A stretch of DNA of 64,000 nucleotides from Areca catechu (lineage: Eukaryota; Streptophyta; Magnoliopsida; Arecales; Arecaceae): positions 15,782,827 through 15,846,826 of the forward strand of contig CM038051.1 of the NCBI GenBank assembly GCA_021397845.1, given 5' to 3'. The translations under genes and the position numbers were made by a program. A model generated the notes under the pieces. That model saw only the letters and a list, made by a program, of their open reading frames with translations. It searched no databases and was not told where the DNA came from. Positions 20,506 to 31,370 of the stretch are shown in pieces (the first letter of the stretch is position 1; every line of letters begins with the position of its first letter).

Positions 20506-22719
20506 ATGGCGCGTCACCGCTATGTTTCCTCCAACCCGGACGAGGCCGGCCCCTCCCGGCCGAGGACTCCATCGTCTTCCTCCTCAGAGGGGGAAGAGAT
20601 CTCGGATGAGGTCCGGAGGCAGCTCCAACCCAGGGCCGTGACCATAGATGTCCCTAGGGGTCCTAGGTCTCCTCCCACAATTTCTGCGCGTCCCATTTCC
20701 TTTCTTCCTCCTCTGGAGGCCTCTTCCTCCGGTCCCTCCGGTTACGCTTCGACGATGACCGGAGACGATCTTTCCTAGATCCGGGACACCTATGGGGTCT
20801 CGGATTCAATCCGCCTTTCCCTCCCAAGGCATAGGGATCGAGTAACCTCGAGTGGCCCTGGGAGGGTCGCCTTCTACGAGGACTTCCTCAGTGGGGGTCT
20901 TCATTTTCCCCTTCATCCCTTTTTTATTTCGTTCCTCAGCCATTATCGTCTGGTCCCAGCCCAGTTGGCTCCTAATTCCATCCGGGCCATCTTTGCCTTC
21001 GTCGTCTTCTGCCACTTCCACGGGTTCGTTGCCCGTTTCTCCCTCTTCGGGGCTTTCTTCATCCTGAAGCGCTACTCCACTGATGATGGCTGGTGGTACA
21101 TTTCGCCCCGGCCTAGGTGCCTTACGTTCGACCTCCCTTCTTCAATCAAGGGTTGAAATAACTGCTTCTTTTTCGCCTCGGTCGAGAACGTTGACTGGGC
21201 TTGGAGTGAGCCGGACCGGTCCCCGAACTGGAATTCCCAGGTCGAGCCGGCGGATCAGGATGACTTTACATTGCTGTTGGGTGACGCGATCCCAACTCTC
21301 GACATTCTGCTCTCGGAGCAGAATTTATTCGAGGAGGGGATCAGTCCCATCCGGAAGTTGGGTGAGGCCCGGATCTCGCTCCTTCGTCTTTATCTTTAGT
21401 TCGGCACTTCTTTTCTTTAAACTGGCCTAACTGAACCCCTCCTTTTTTCTCAGGTATGAAGTTCTCCGTGGAAAACCTGATGGAGGGCATCATGGAGAGG
21501 GATGCTGTCGAAGGGACTGATCCCCCGGCGAAGAGGGTCGCACTGAGGCGAGCCGGGTGCCTGCGCTCGCTTTCGCTGTTACTGGCCATGGGGCGGCGGC
21601 TCCTGCTCCCAGGCCACCTCGGGCCTGGGTGCCCGATGTCCCTGTCGTCGACCTCGACAGGGCCGGGGAAGAGAGGGGGCTGGAACCTCCTCGGGCGATG
21701 CCTGCTCCAGCCGCCGCACCGGCCACTTCCGCGGTGGCCACCAGGGTGGTGGCAATCCATCGACGGCCGCACCGCTTGTCGAAGGGGCGGCCGCCCAGCC
21801 TTTTGCCGACGCGGCCATCCCACCCCCAAGTCTTACCAGCCACTGCTCCATGATCCGCGACCAGGGGCTCGCGGAGAGAGTCATGGAATTCGCCAGCACC
21901 TCCCAGGACCGCCGTCTAAGGGGCGGCCGGGACTACACCGAGGCGCTGCTCGGGATCCTCCCGCAGCTTTTTACGGTGAGTTCCGAGCTTCGACCCCTTA
22001 AAGTTCCAATTGGATCTTACTAACTCCGTGTCTCTTTCGATGCAGATCGGGACGGACGTGCTGTTCTGAGGAACTTCCTTGCTGGCTATGCCAAGAAGGA
22101 TGCCGAGAAGGAGGAGAAGCTCGGCAAAATCGCAGCCGATGTCAAGGACCTCATGGAGAAGGGGGTCGAGCTGTGAGAGAATAACCAGGCTCTCCGGGCC
22201 GACCTGGTCCGCGCCGAGGGGTGCGTCAAGGAGCTCGAGACCTCTCTGTCGGAGGAGAGGATCTCGAACCAGCGCCGCAATGAGGAGGACGCAGCGGAGA
22301 AGACCCGCCTTAGAGCTCAGTCCCGGTCACTGGAGCACCGAGTAGAAGAGGTCCTCAAGGAGCTGAGCGCAGCCAAGGAGAAGAACTCCTACATCAATGG
22401 GCTACTGGAGGCGTACAAGAGGGAGGCACAGGAGGCCGTGCCGAAGTTCCGGGCCTCCGAGGAGTATGTCGTTGAGGTGCGCGAGGCGGATGTGGACTCC
22501 TTCTTGAAGGGATTCCAGGTATGCTGGGAGAAGGTGAGCTCCTTTTACCCCGAGCTCGACCTTAGCAGGGTCGTACTGGGCGGCAGGAGGCAGGAGCCCA
22601 CCGGAGGAGCTTCAGCGATGGTTGGTGACAAGGTGGTGGCTCCCGAGCAGCCTCCAGTCGATGGCGCTGGCGGAGAGGGTGCCCCCCAGCCCAAGGAGGA
22701 TGCGGCTGCACCAAAGTAG
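20506..22719 (+). pseudogene. Antisense ORF of element A, 'putative gypsy type transposon' family
   Basis: Lies between pol and the 3' LTR, opposite to gag-pol. Three exons: 20506-21361, 21454-21975 and 22046-22719, with GT-AG introns (donors GGTGAG at 21361-21366 and ACG|GTGAGT at 21973-21981; acceptors CAG at 21451-21453 and 22043-22045). Exon 1 has a Ser/Pro-rich N-terminus from MARHRYVSSN, then the conserved core (GLHFPLHPFFISFLSHYRLV, PAQLAPNSIRAIF, DGWWYISPR, LTFDLPSSIKG). Exon 2 is Pro/Ala-rich. Exon 3 is a long coiled coil ending EDAAAPK. Tat-lineage elements are known to carry antisense ORFs here; the role is unknown. Stops at 20776 (TAG), 21153 (TGA, Trp position) and about 22174 (TGA), and frame changes in exon 2 and near 22066, show decay. 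Confidence 0.8.
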
Positions 22720-22869
22720 CTCCGCGACTTTTTATTTTATTTTTGTATTTTCTTTCTTTGGGGTCTCCCGGCCTGTCGAGGCCCCTTTTGTGTAAGAAAC
22801 CTTTTGTTTGCAATGAAAATATTTTTCCATTAACCCGTTCCTTCTGTCACTCTCTTTTCTTTTTTTTTT

Positions 22870-23210
22870 TGTGCATCTTCCGGACTGAACCCCGGCGCTA
22901 GCTACTGGGACTAAGTCCCGTTGTGCATTCCGAGCTGAACTCCGGGATTGCGTGGGCGAACTAGGTTCTACCCCACCTTCCAGACCGAAGTCCGGGACTT
23001 TGCTTTGGAATAGGGTTCCTTGCAAACTTCCAGACTGAACCCCGGGGCCGCGGGCTGAAATTGAGCCCTGCACGGCTTACCGAGCTGTTCTCTGGAATTT
23101 TGTAGGACCAGGACCTAAGTCTCTAGGACCTCTTCCGGACTGAACTCTGGGGCCGCATGTCGGAATTTAGTTCCGTGCGACACTCCAGACTGAACTCCAA
23201 GATTTTTATG
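22870..23210. repeat. Degenerate 40-60-bp repeats between pol and the antisense ORF
   Basis: At least seven copies of CTTCC(G/A)GACTGAAC(C/T)CCGGG-like phrases occur near 22876, 22937, 22977, 23027, 23070, 23130 and 23184, separated by variable GC-rich spacers. They lie exactly between the 3' ends of two convergent genes of element A (antisense ORF stop 22719, pol end near 23352). Confidence 0.75.
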
Positions 23211-23351
23211 AGAGGGACATCATGCCTTCATGGATCTTCTGCCGTGTCCATGCTCGCTGAGCTTAGAGCTGGGCGGCCCTTACCCTACGAGACGAGAGTA
23301 GGAATTTGGTGAAAAGGATTTCATTATTAAAGTTTGAGGGGTCTTACACTA

Positions 23352-24280
23352 TTAGTAGTACATCCTCAAGTTTGAGGCATTCCAGGTCCGAGGGAACCGA
23401 GATCCGCCTAGCTTCTCCAGGTAGTACGTCTCGTGGGGAAGCGCCTCCGCCACCCTATAAGGCCCTTCCCAATTAGGGGAGAGCTTTCCGCACTCCCGTG
23501 GCTGGGAAGCCTCAGCGCGGTAGAGCACCAGGTCTTCCTGGCGGAAGGACTTCGGTCGCACCCTGGAGTTGTAATATCTGGCCACCCGTTGCCGGTAAGC
23601 CGCCATCCGAACTCGGGCCTTGTCCCTCGTTTCTTCAAGGAGGTCCAGGTTTAACAGCATCCTGGCAGGGTTTTCCGTCTCGTCATACTATTCCACGCCC
23701 AGGGTCGGTAGGCTGAGCTCAACTGGTATAACCGCTTCTGCTCTGAAGACAAGGTTGAACGGGGTCTCATCCATAGCCGTCCTTGGGGTAGTGTGATACG
23801 CCCAAAGGATGCTCGGGAGCTCTTCTACCCACCTACCCTTGGCCTGGTTCAGTCTTGTCCGGAGGCCTTGCAAGATGGTCCTATTTGTTACCTCGGCTTC
23901 TCTGTTCGTCTGAGGATGCGCCACCGAAGTGAAACGATGGTGGATGTCGAGGTCATTGCAAAACTCCTCGAACTCCTGACAATCGAACTGACATCCGTTG
24001 TCAGTGATAATAGTATGCGGTAGGCCGAAGCGGCAAATAATTGACTTCCAGAGGAACTTGGTGACGTTTGCCTCCGTGATCCGGGCCAAAGGTTCGGCCT
24101 TGACCCACTTCGTGAAGTAATCGATGGCCATAATCAAGAATTTCCGTTGCCCGGACACCGGGGAAAAAGGTCCTAGGAGATCTATGCCTCATTGAGTGAA
24201 CGGCCACGGGGCGAAGAGCTGGGAGAGTGGAGCGGCGGACTGACATTACACCACAGTGTACCGCTGACACCAGTTGCACC
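23352..24280 (-). pseudogene. Element A integrase, broken
   Basis: Minus strand. The N-terminal zinc-binding region (HEGIYGNHVGGRTLAYKALR, CNWCQRY) lies at about 24250-24400. The core has the full DD35E set: Asp in AIDYFTKW (codon 24120-24122), Asp in ITDNGCQF (24000-24002) and Glu in EAEVTNR (about 23892-23894). The C-terminal part (23352-23660) carries the gypsy motif region KLSPNWEGPYRVAEALPHET and ends NLRMYY. A stop between the core and C-terminal part (near 23688) and one before the core break the frame. No chromodomain follows, in line with a Tat-lineage rather than chromovirus element. Confidence 0.88.
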
Positions 24281-24481
24281 TCTTCATGAAGTCAGCTGCG
24301 TCTTCTTTCATTGTCTCCCAGAAATAATCTTGACGAAGGGCCTTGTATGCCAGTGTCCTGCCCCCCACATGGTTCCCATAGATGCCCTCGTGGATCTCTT
24401 GGAGCACGAGTGCGATTTTTGCGAGTCTCAGACACTTGAGGAGCGGGTAGGAGCAGGACCTCCGATACAATAGCCCATCCA

Positions 24482-25312
24482 TTAAGACGAACCGAGAGAC
24501 CTTCCTCTTAATGAGGCCAGCCGCCACGCGGTCCGCTGGCAAGGTGCCGTTGGTGTTGTACTCAATGTACTTGTCCATCCAGCTGGGCTCTTGGTTAACT
24601 GCTGGACCTCCATGGATATCTCGTAGCTCGGGGCCTCGAGGAGCTCAATGTAAGCGCGGCCCAATGATGAGTCCGGCAAGGTTACAAGGCGGGAGAGCGC
24701 ATCCGCACGGGCGTTTTCCCCGCGAGGTATATAAGAGACGCTGAAATGCCGAAATCCTGCCGTGCTCGTCCGTACGAGCTCTAGGTACTTCGCCATTTGG
24801 GGGTCCCGCGCCTCGTACTCCCCTGAGATCTGCTCGGTTACCAGCTGCGAGTTGATGAAGACCCTGAGGTTGGCCACGCCCAGCTCGCGGGACACTCTTA
24901 GCCCTGCGAGGAGCGCTTCATACTCCACCTGATTATTAGTGGCGGCGAACTGGAAATGGAGCGCACATTTTGCGACAACTCCTTCGCCGTTGGCAAGGAT
25001 TAGTCCAGCTCCACTCCCGCAGGAGTTCGAGGCTCCGTCTACGTGAAGGATCCAGATGTCTTCCTCTAGTCCTGGCTCCAGTTGCCGGTCTTGTGGGCTT
25101 TCTTCCGGCCCCTCGTCCAGGCCTGCACACTCAACTATGAAATCAGCGAGTACCTGTGCCTTCATGGCCGACGTTGGCCTGTAAGTGATGTCGAACTCGC
25201 TGAGCTTGTTCGCCCACTTTGCCAGCCATCCAGACATGTCAGGTCGGCTGAGCACCGCTTTAAGCGGCTGATCCGTCAGGACAGCGATGGGGTGCGCTTG
25301 AAAATAAGGCAT
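24482..25312 (-). pseudogene. Element A RNase H region (two RNase H-like parts)
   Basis: The frame begins with the end of the RT-linked RNase H (HPIAVLTDQPLKAVLSRPDM, YRPTSAMKAQVLADFI). A linker and a second RNase H follow (ILHVDGASNSCGSGAGLIL, NNQVEYEALLAGLR, RGENARADALSRL). Carrying a second RNase H domain before integrase is characteristic of the Tat/Ogre group. In the second domain the expected S-D-S-Q motif reads I-N-S-Q (codon 24851-24853), so a catalytic Asp is replaced by Asn. The C-terminal end of this frame continues briefly into the integrase spacer. Confidence 0.85.
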
Positions 25313-25318
25313 GAGATG

Positions 25319-26422
25319 CTAAGCGGACATGATTAGTGCAAAAATTAGTTTCTCAAACCTGGAATACCTGAGCTCCGCATCGCGGAGGAGTTTGCTTGTG
25401 TAATACACCGGCCTTTGCATCCCCTTGTCGTTGATCTGAACCAGGACCGAACTGACGGCCTCTGGGGTGATCGCCAGGTACAGGAGGAGCTCCTCTCCTT
25501 CTACAGGCCTGGAAAGCAGCGATGGAGATGCCAGTGTCCTCTTCAGCTCGTCGAACGCCTCCTGGCACTCCTCCGTCCAAGTAAAGTCGTTCATCTTCCT
25601 CAGCACCTTGAAAAAGGGATGGCAGCGGTCAGCGGACCTTGAGATAAATCGACTCAGGGTAGCTATCCGGTCGGTGAGTCGCTGCACTTGCCTCTTGGAT
25701 GTGGGTTGCTCCATGTCTAGGATAGCCTGGACCTTCTCCGGGTTGGCTTCTATCCCCCTTTGGCTTACCATGAATCCCAGGAACTTCCCGGCGGACATGC
25801 CGAAAGCACACTTCGCTGGGTTCAATTTCATCTGGTGAAGCCAGAGGTTACTGAAGATCTCCGCCAGGTCGCCGACGTGGTCCGAAGTGGGCTTGCTCAT
25901 CACCAGCATGTCGTCCACATAAACATGCATGTTGCGGCCGATCTGGTCTTTAAAGACCTTGTTGACCGGCCGTTGGTACGTGGCCCCGACGTTCTTGAGG
26001 CCGAATGGAATCATCTTATAACAGTAGGTTCCGTGGTCGGTGACAAAAGCAGTGTGCATTCAGATCTGGTTGTACCCAGAGAAGGCATCCATGTAAGAGA
26101 GGAGGCGATGCCCTGAAGTAGTGTCCACAAGCTGATTGATCTTTGGAAGAAGGAAACTGTCCTTCGGGCAAGCTCGGTTGAGGTCGGTGTAGTCCACACA
26201 GATCCTCCATTTACCGTTGCTCTTCTTCACCATGACCACGTTTGTCAGCCAACTGGGATACTGTACCTCTCGTACAAAGCCAGCGGTGAGGAGCTTCTCT
26301 ACTTCTTCATTGATGGCCTTCTGCCTCTCCACAGCAAAACTCCTCTTCTTATGGCGGACAGGGCGGCACCTTGGATCAATGTTCAACCGGTGGGTGATGA
26401 CTTCTGAGGGGATACCTGGCAT
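25319..26422 (-). pseudogene. Element A reverse transcriptase, one internal stop
   Basis: Gypsy RT in two in-phase pieces, 26422-26060 and 26059-25319. Blocks in order: LNIDPRCRPVRHKKRSF, EVQYPSWLTNVVMVKKSNG, WRICVDYTDLNRACPKDSF, SYMDAFSGYNQI, then FGLKNVGATYQRPVNKVF and the active site YVDDM (25908-25922). Connection and RNase H blocks follow (CQEAFDELKR, YYTSKLLRDAELRY). Between GYNQI and HTAFVTDHGTY a single stop interrupts an otherwise continuous protein. Catalytic Asp residues are present. Confidence 0.92.
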
Positions 26423-27126
26423 GTCAGCAGCGGCCAGGTGAACACATTAGCATTCGCCCGGAGGAAGTCTAGCAAGCGAGCCCGCTCTTCTTTCGAGAGC
26501 TGGGCTTCTATCTGCACTGTCTTCTGAGGGTCCGAGCCGAGGGGGTACGCCAACAAGCGCTCCACGGACCCTCCCCCGGGGTCTTGCTCTCTTAGGTCGA
26601 GGTCGTTGACATCGGAGCCGAGCTCAACGCTCTGGGCCCCCGGGTCTGTCTGCAGACAATGCTGGACGGGCTGGGCCGTCCCTCTCATTACTCCCATCCC
26701 AGAGGCGGTAGGGAACTGCACCAACAACCTCTTAGTGGAAATGACAGCGTCCAGCTGGTTGAGCCCTGGACGGCCGAGGATGACATTATAAGGTGATGGG
26801 AGCTTGACGACGGTAAACGTCATCATGACCGTACTCTGCCGAGGTGGGGATCTGGCAGTGACAGGGAGAGTGATCTCTCCTTCGACCCCCACCAAATCTC
26901 CGGTGAATCCCACGAGAGGGGTGTGCACCGACTTTAATTGATCATGAGACAAATTCATTCGGGAGAAAGAGTCGTAAAAAAGCACGTCAGTAGAGCTCCC
27001 ACTATCCACCATAATGCGATGTACAGGATGCTTCGCGATGGTCATCTCGACCACCACTGCATCATTGTTTACATTTTCATTTTTATTCCCCTTTTCAAAG
27101 GGGAGTACATTCTCTGGGTCTCCCAC
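26423..27126 (-). pseudogene. Element A aspartic protease
   Basis: A minus-strand frame with the retroviral-type protease signature VDSGSSTDVLFYDSF (about 26965-27010) and the ILGRPGLNQL flap region. It is preceded by MTIAKHPVHRIM and followed by a long linker to RT (VQIEAQLSKEERARLLDFL, FTWP). The catalytic D-S-G is intact. The frame is separated from gag by a stop near 27127 and from RT by a frame change near 26400. Confidence 0.85.
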
Positions 27127-28744
27127 CTCTCAGGCTCTCTTCGTCGCACGCCCAATCCCCCAAGAGATCATGTCTACCGGCTTCTCCGTTGGGCGATTGT
27201 CAATTGCAGGGACGGGGGGAAGGGCTGCGAGCGGTTGACCCTCCACCGGGGCTTCGTTCCTTACGAACTTCCTGAGATAGCCCCTCTTGATTGGCTCCTC
27301 AATCTCCCGCTTCAGATTGCAGCACTCCTCCGTGTCGTGGCCGTGCTCGCGGTGAAATTGACAATCTTTTGTCTTGTCACGGATGTTCCTTGGGTTCTAA
27401 GGAGGAGGTCGGCGGAGGTAATGCTCACCCTCAATCTCCATGAGGATCTTCATTCAAGGAGCGAGGAGAGGGGTGAACGTTCTCTCCGGGGCAGCACCGT
27501 TCTTCGGCTTCGGGCCTGGACGAAAATCTACAGGTGTTCCAGGCCTTCGCGTCCCGGAGACATCCCTTGGGACAAGCTTCTTAGAAGGCTTCCCGTCCAG
27601 CTATCGCCTGGTGCGATCGGCCTCCTCCGCTCGGATGTACTTGTGGACACGGAGGAGGAGCTCAAAGTACGTCTTGGGGGGCTTCTTGTCCAGGAAATAC
27701 GTCAGACGGGAGGTCTTGAGCCCGCGCTTCAACGCCAGCATGGCGACAGGCTCGTCCAGACTATAGATTTCCAGGGCGACGGTCTTGAAGCGGGTGATGT
27801 AGTCTCACAACAGCTCCTTGTCCTGCTGGCGGTAGAGAAGAGGCTATCCACCTCTCTTGGCACTTTCCGGCAAGCGTTGAAGTGTGCCATAAACTTTCCT
27901 TCCAGCTGATGGAAGGAGCTGATGGATTCCTGCCCGAGGCGAGTGAACCAAACTCGAGTAGCCTTCTGGAGGGTGGCTGGGAAGGTAATACATAGAAGAG
28001 CGTCCGTCGCTCTTTGGACCCTCATGAGAGCCTTATAGCTCTCTAAATGGTCCAAGGGATCGGTGGTCCCATCGTAGGGATCCACCTGAGGCATGTGGAA
28101 CTAATTCGGGATCGGTTCCTCTTGGACTTCTCGGGAGAAGGGTGGTTGGGCATTGTAGCCCGCTGGATCGATTGGGGAGCTCTGCATGTTGGCAAAGCGA
28201 CGGGCGAACTCCGCCAACTTGCGCTCGTGCTCCTCCAGGCGCCTCTCGGCCTGGCGCCTAATGGCCTCGTCGGTGGAATCTTCCATCGAGGATGCTGGAA
28301 AAGGGGGTGCCGATCGGTCTCGGCTAGGGGCCTTGCCCCGATGGCGCCTGTTGCGCCGCACTGCTTCGGCATCGTTGGCCGGGGATCGACTCTCGTGATC
28401 CGCCGAACCTGAGTAGTTCCTCCTTGCGGGAGTCTGGTGGCTCCCGTGGGGGTTGGAAACTGCCCGCGGATGGGAGGGCCTGCCTTGGATGGAGCACATG
28501 CTTCCGCGGGGGTCCCTAGCAGGGGCTGAGTGGCCAGGGAGCACTGCTGGTGCTGCAGTTGCTGCACAACAGTGGTCAAAGTTTGCAGCTGTTGGACGAC
28601 AGCTGCGAAAGGACTGTCCACCTAGGATGGCTGAGGAGGAGGAGGTGGACCAGGAAGTTCCCTCTCCGGGCTACGCGGCCCTTGGGGAGAAGGAACTTCT
28701 CCTGCTCGGCTGGTGGATGCTTCACGTCCATGCGTCACCACCAT
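27127..28744 (-). pseudogene. Element A gag, broken
   Basis: The ATG at 28744 (MVVTHGREASTSRAG) matches the start of the intact gag of element B. An in-frame TAG occurs near 28623, a second stop interrupts before HMPQVDPYDGTTDPLDHL (about 28105), and frame changes follow near 27840. Blocks: Gln-rich helix VQQLQTLTTVVQQLQ, a basic Ser/Arg-rich stretch, the heptad region DEAIRRQAERRLEEHERKLA, and the gag core. The C-terminal zinc-knuckle-like segment DCQFHREHGHDTEEC lies near 27320-27365. Particle-forming protein in intact relatives; not functional here. Confidence 0.88.
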
Positions 28745-28806
28745 GCTCGGAGAACGCTTTCGCCCACGGAGAGCTTGCTTGTACAGGGGTTACTGTTCTG
28801 AACCCC

Positions 28807-28825
28807 GCTACCTGGTGCGCCAATT
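28807..28825 (-). other. Primer binding site region of element A
   Basis: On the minus strand AATTGGCGCACCAGGTAGCG follows directly after the LTR end GGCAACA. It is the same layout as at 62492-62510 in element B and 3990-4008 in element C. Confidence 0.8.
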
Positions 28826-30994
28826 TGTTGCCGACCTCACTATGGTGGCCTGTAGCTCGTGAGCTGGTGCCGGTTCTTCGACTCTCTCACCTCGAGATCT
28901 CCAAACTTCCGGACCTGCAAAACAAGGTCAGAGACCCGGGCCAGGGGTTCCGGCCGGGGCACTCCAACGATCAAGTCCGAGAGCGGCAAGATGGAATAGG
29001 ACCTCTAAGGCGGGCTCCCGAAGGATCCTCGTGCTTAGAGGAGATGTAAAATGAAAGAAGTGTGGAGAAGAGAGGAGTTGAGGCCCGGCCTCCCGTGCTA
29101 GTGCCACCGAGCTCTCGCCTGAGGACTTCCCGAGATCCTCCCGAATCGTTCTTTTGGTGTTATCCCCTCTTTTCCACCTACCTTTCCGTCCATTTTTACC
29201 GTCCCATTTATATCACCGAACTGCCTTCAGCCCACGTCCCCTCCACGGGGCTCTCTGAGACCTCTGGACCTTCTCCTTATCCTTCTTCTTCGAGTATGGA
29301 AGTTAAGTGGCTGGCCCGCCTCGTCCGCAGTGTGTCACGAAAGGGGGAAGACTGGTGAGGCCATGGGCCGAGCGCAGGAGCTCTCCTTTCGGGGCGTTGA
29401 TGGTGGGCTTCCAGCCGTTTCAGGCTCTTGCACGCTATAATTTCATTCCTCGGTTGCGGGGCCCCGATTAACTGGTGTAAACGAGGTTTCGCATTTCACT
29501 ACAGGTCGTACCGGCACCTTGTACGGAGGGCGGCGTGCGCTGGCTCTAGTGGCGACATCGCGACCCATGTCTTTGCCTCCCTGAGGCTTTGCAGAGTTTG
29601 GCTGACCTCGGTCGAGGTGGACCCATCAGGGGGCGCCACCTGGCAGTGGAGTAGGGGCTGCCAGCTTCGGCCGAGGTGGACCCCTCTTGGGTGGACACCT
29701 AGCGGAGTGGCAGAGAGAGGCTCAACTTCGGCCGAGGTGGACCCGTCTTGGGGTGCCACCTGGCGAAGGAGCAGGAGGGCCCGGCTCGACCTCGACAGAG
29801 GTGGACCCGTCTTGGGGTGCTATCTAGCGAGGGAGTGAGGGGCTGCCAGCTTCGGCCGAGGTGGATCCCTCCTGGGTGGACACCTGGCGGAGTGGCAGAG
29901 AGAGGCTCGACTTCGGTCGAGGTGGGCCCGTCTTGGGGTGCCACCTGGCGAAGGAGCGGGAGGGCCCGGCTCGACCTCGGCAGAGGTGGACCCGTCTTGG
30001 GGTGCCACTTGGCGAGGGAGCGAGGAGCCGCCAGCTTCGACCGAGGTGGACCCCTCCTGGGTGGACACCTGGCGGAGTGGCAGAGAGAGGCTCGACTTCG
30101 ATCGAGGTGGACCCATCTTGGGGTGCCACCTGGTGAAGGAGCCGGAGGGCCCGGCTCGACCTCGGCAGAGGTGGACCCATCTTGGGATGCCACCTGGTGA
30201 GGGAGCGAGGGGCCCCCAGCTTCGGTCAAGGTGGTCCCCTCCTGGGTGGACACCTGGCAGAGTGGCAGAGAGAGGCTCGACTTCGGTCGAGGTGGACCCG
30301 TCTTGGGGTGCCACCTGGCGAAGGAGCAGGAGGGCCTGGCTCGACCTCGACAGAGGTGGACCCGTCTTGGGATGCCACCTGGCGAGGGAGCGAGCGGCCG
30401 CCAGCTTCGGCCAAGGTGGACCCCTCTTGGGTGGACACCTGGCGGAGTGGCAGAGAGAGGCTCGACTTCGACCGAGGTGAACCCGTCTTGGGGTGCCACA
30501 TGGCGAAGGAGCAGGAGGGCCCGGCTCGACCTCAGCAGAGGTGGACCCGTCTTGGGGTACCACCTGGCGAGGGAGCGAGGGACCGCCAGCTTCGGCCGAG
30601 ATGGACCCCTCCTAGATGGACACCTGGCGGAGTGGCAGAAAGAGGCTCGACTTCGATCGAGGTGGACCCGTCTTAGAGTGCCACCTGGCGAAGGAGCAGG
30701 AGGGCCCGGCTCAACCTCGGCAGAGATGGGCCCGTCTTGGGGTGTCACCTGGTGAGGGAGCGAGGGGCCGCCAGCTTCGACCGAGGTGGACCCCTCTTGG
30801 GTGGACACCTAGCGAAGTGGCAGAGAGAGCCTCGACTTCGGCCAAGGTGGACCCGTCTTGGGGTGCCACCTGGCGAAGGAGCAGGAGCACTTCTTCCCGA
30901 ATGGAGGATCTTTTGAAAGAAAAAAATTCACCTGGTACTGACCGTGTCCAGCTGGACCTGACACGCGCTCCACGTCAGCGATGTAGCCATATCA
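28826..30994 (-). mobile_element. 5' LTR of Tat-type element A
   Basis: 2169 bp. In sense (minus) direction it runs from TGATATGGCTACATCG (30994) through a 108-bp unique part, the minisatellite (29590-30887), and a unique R-U5-like part (28826-29589) ending CGGCAACA. The outer end is followed by CCAAG and then the Tekay integrase remnant. It is the complete copy of the LTR; the 3' copy is truncated. Tail divergence between the two LTR copies is about 7 of 108 positions by eye, so the insertion is not very recent. Confidence 0.9.
29590..30887. repeat. LTR minisatellite in the 5' LTR, 185-bp trimers
   Basis: About seven copies of the same 185-bp trimer of 62-bp monomers as in the 3' LTR. The first unit (29600-29700) is diverged and lacks one monomer. 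Phase and order of the three monomer types are the same as in the 3' LTR copy. Long open frames in every phase are artefacts. Confidence 0.95.
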
Positions 30995-31228
30995 CCAAGC
31001 ATTGAGCCATATACTGTGCTACGTCATTCTTCATTCCAGGCCACCAAAATCTTCTCTTAGATCTCGATACATCTTTGTACTACCAGGATGCATCATATAT
31101 GCTGAACCATGCGCCTCCTCCAAAATCTTATTCTTTAATTCTAGAAGCTTGGGAATACTTAATCTGCTACCAAACATCAAGGTGGCATTTACATATATAA
31201 AAAATTCTGATTGAGCACTAGACTCCAC
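30995..31228 (-). pseudogene. Tekay-type integrase, N-terminal fragment cut by element A
   Basis: A minus-strand frame with the zinc-binding start of a chromovirus integrase (ILEEAHGSAYMMHPGSTKMY, RDLREDF). After a frame change it reads PGMKNDVAQYMAQC and stops exactly where the element A LTR begins. The catalytic core, chromodomain and 3' end of pol are absent from the window, so they were lost rather than only displaced. Confidence 0.85.
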
Positions 31229-31370
31229 TGTCTCGCTAATCTTCTATAGCTCTAGATCCTCTTTTTGAGCTGATTTAATCCTTTCAATCAGGGTAGGCTG
31301 TACCTAAGATTTGCTAGTTGTATTTCAGGATCATGAAACCGTACCTCAATATTAGATCACTCCAAATCCA

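Noticed and set aside
29699..30808. Minus-strand 369-codon frame and companions
   Set aside because: Same minisatellite in the other LTR of element A; no independent domain.
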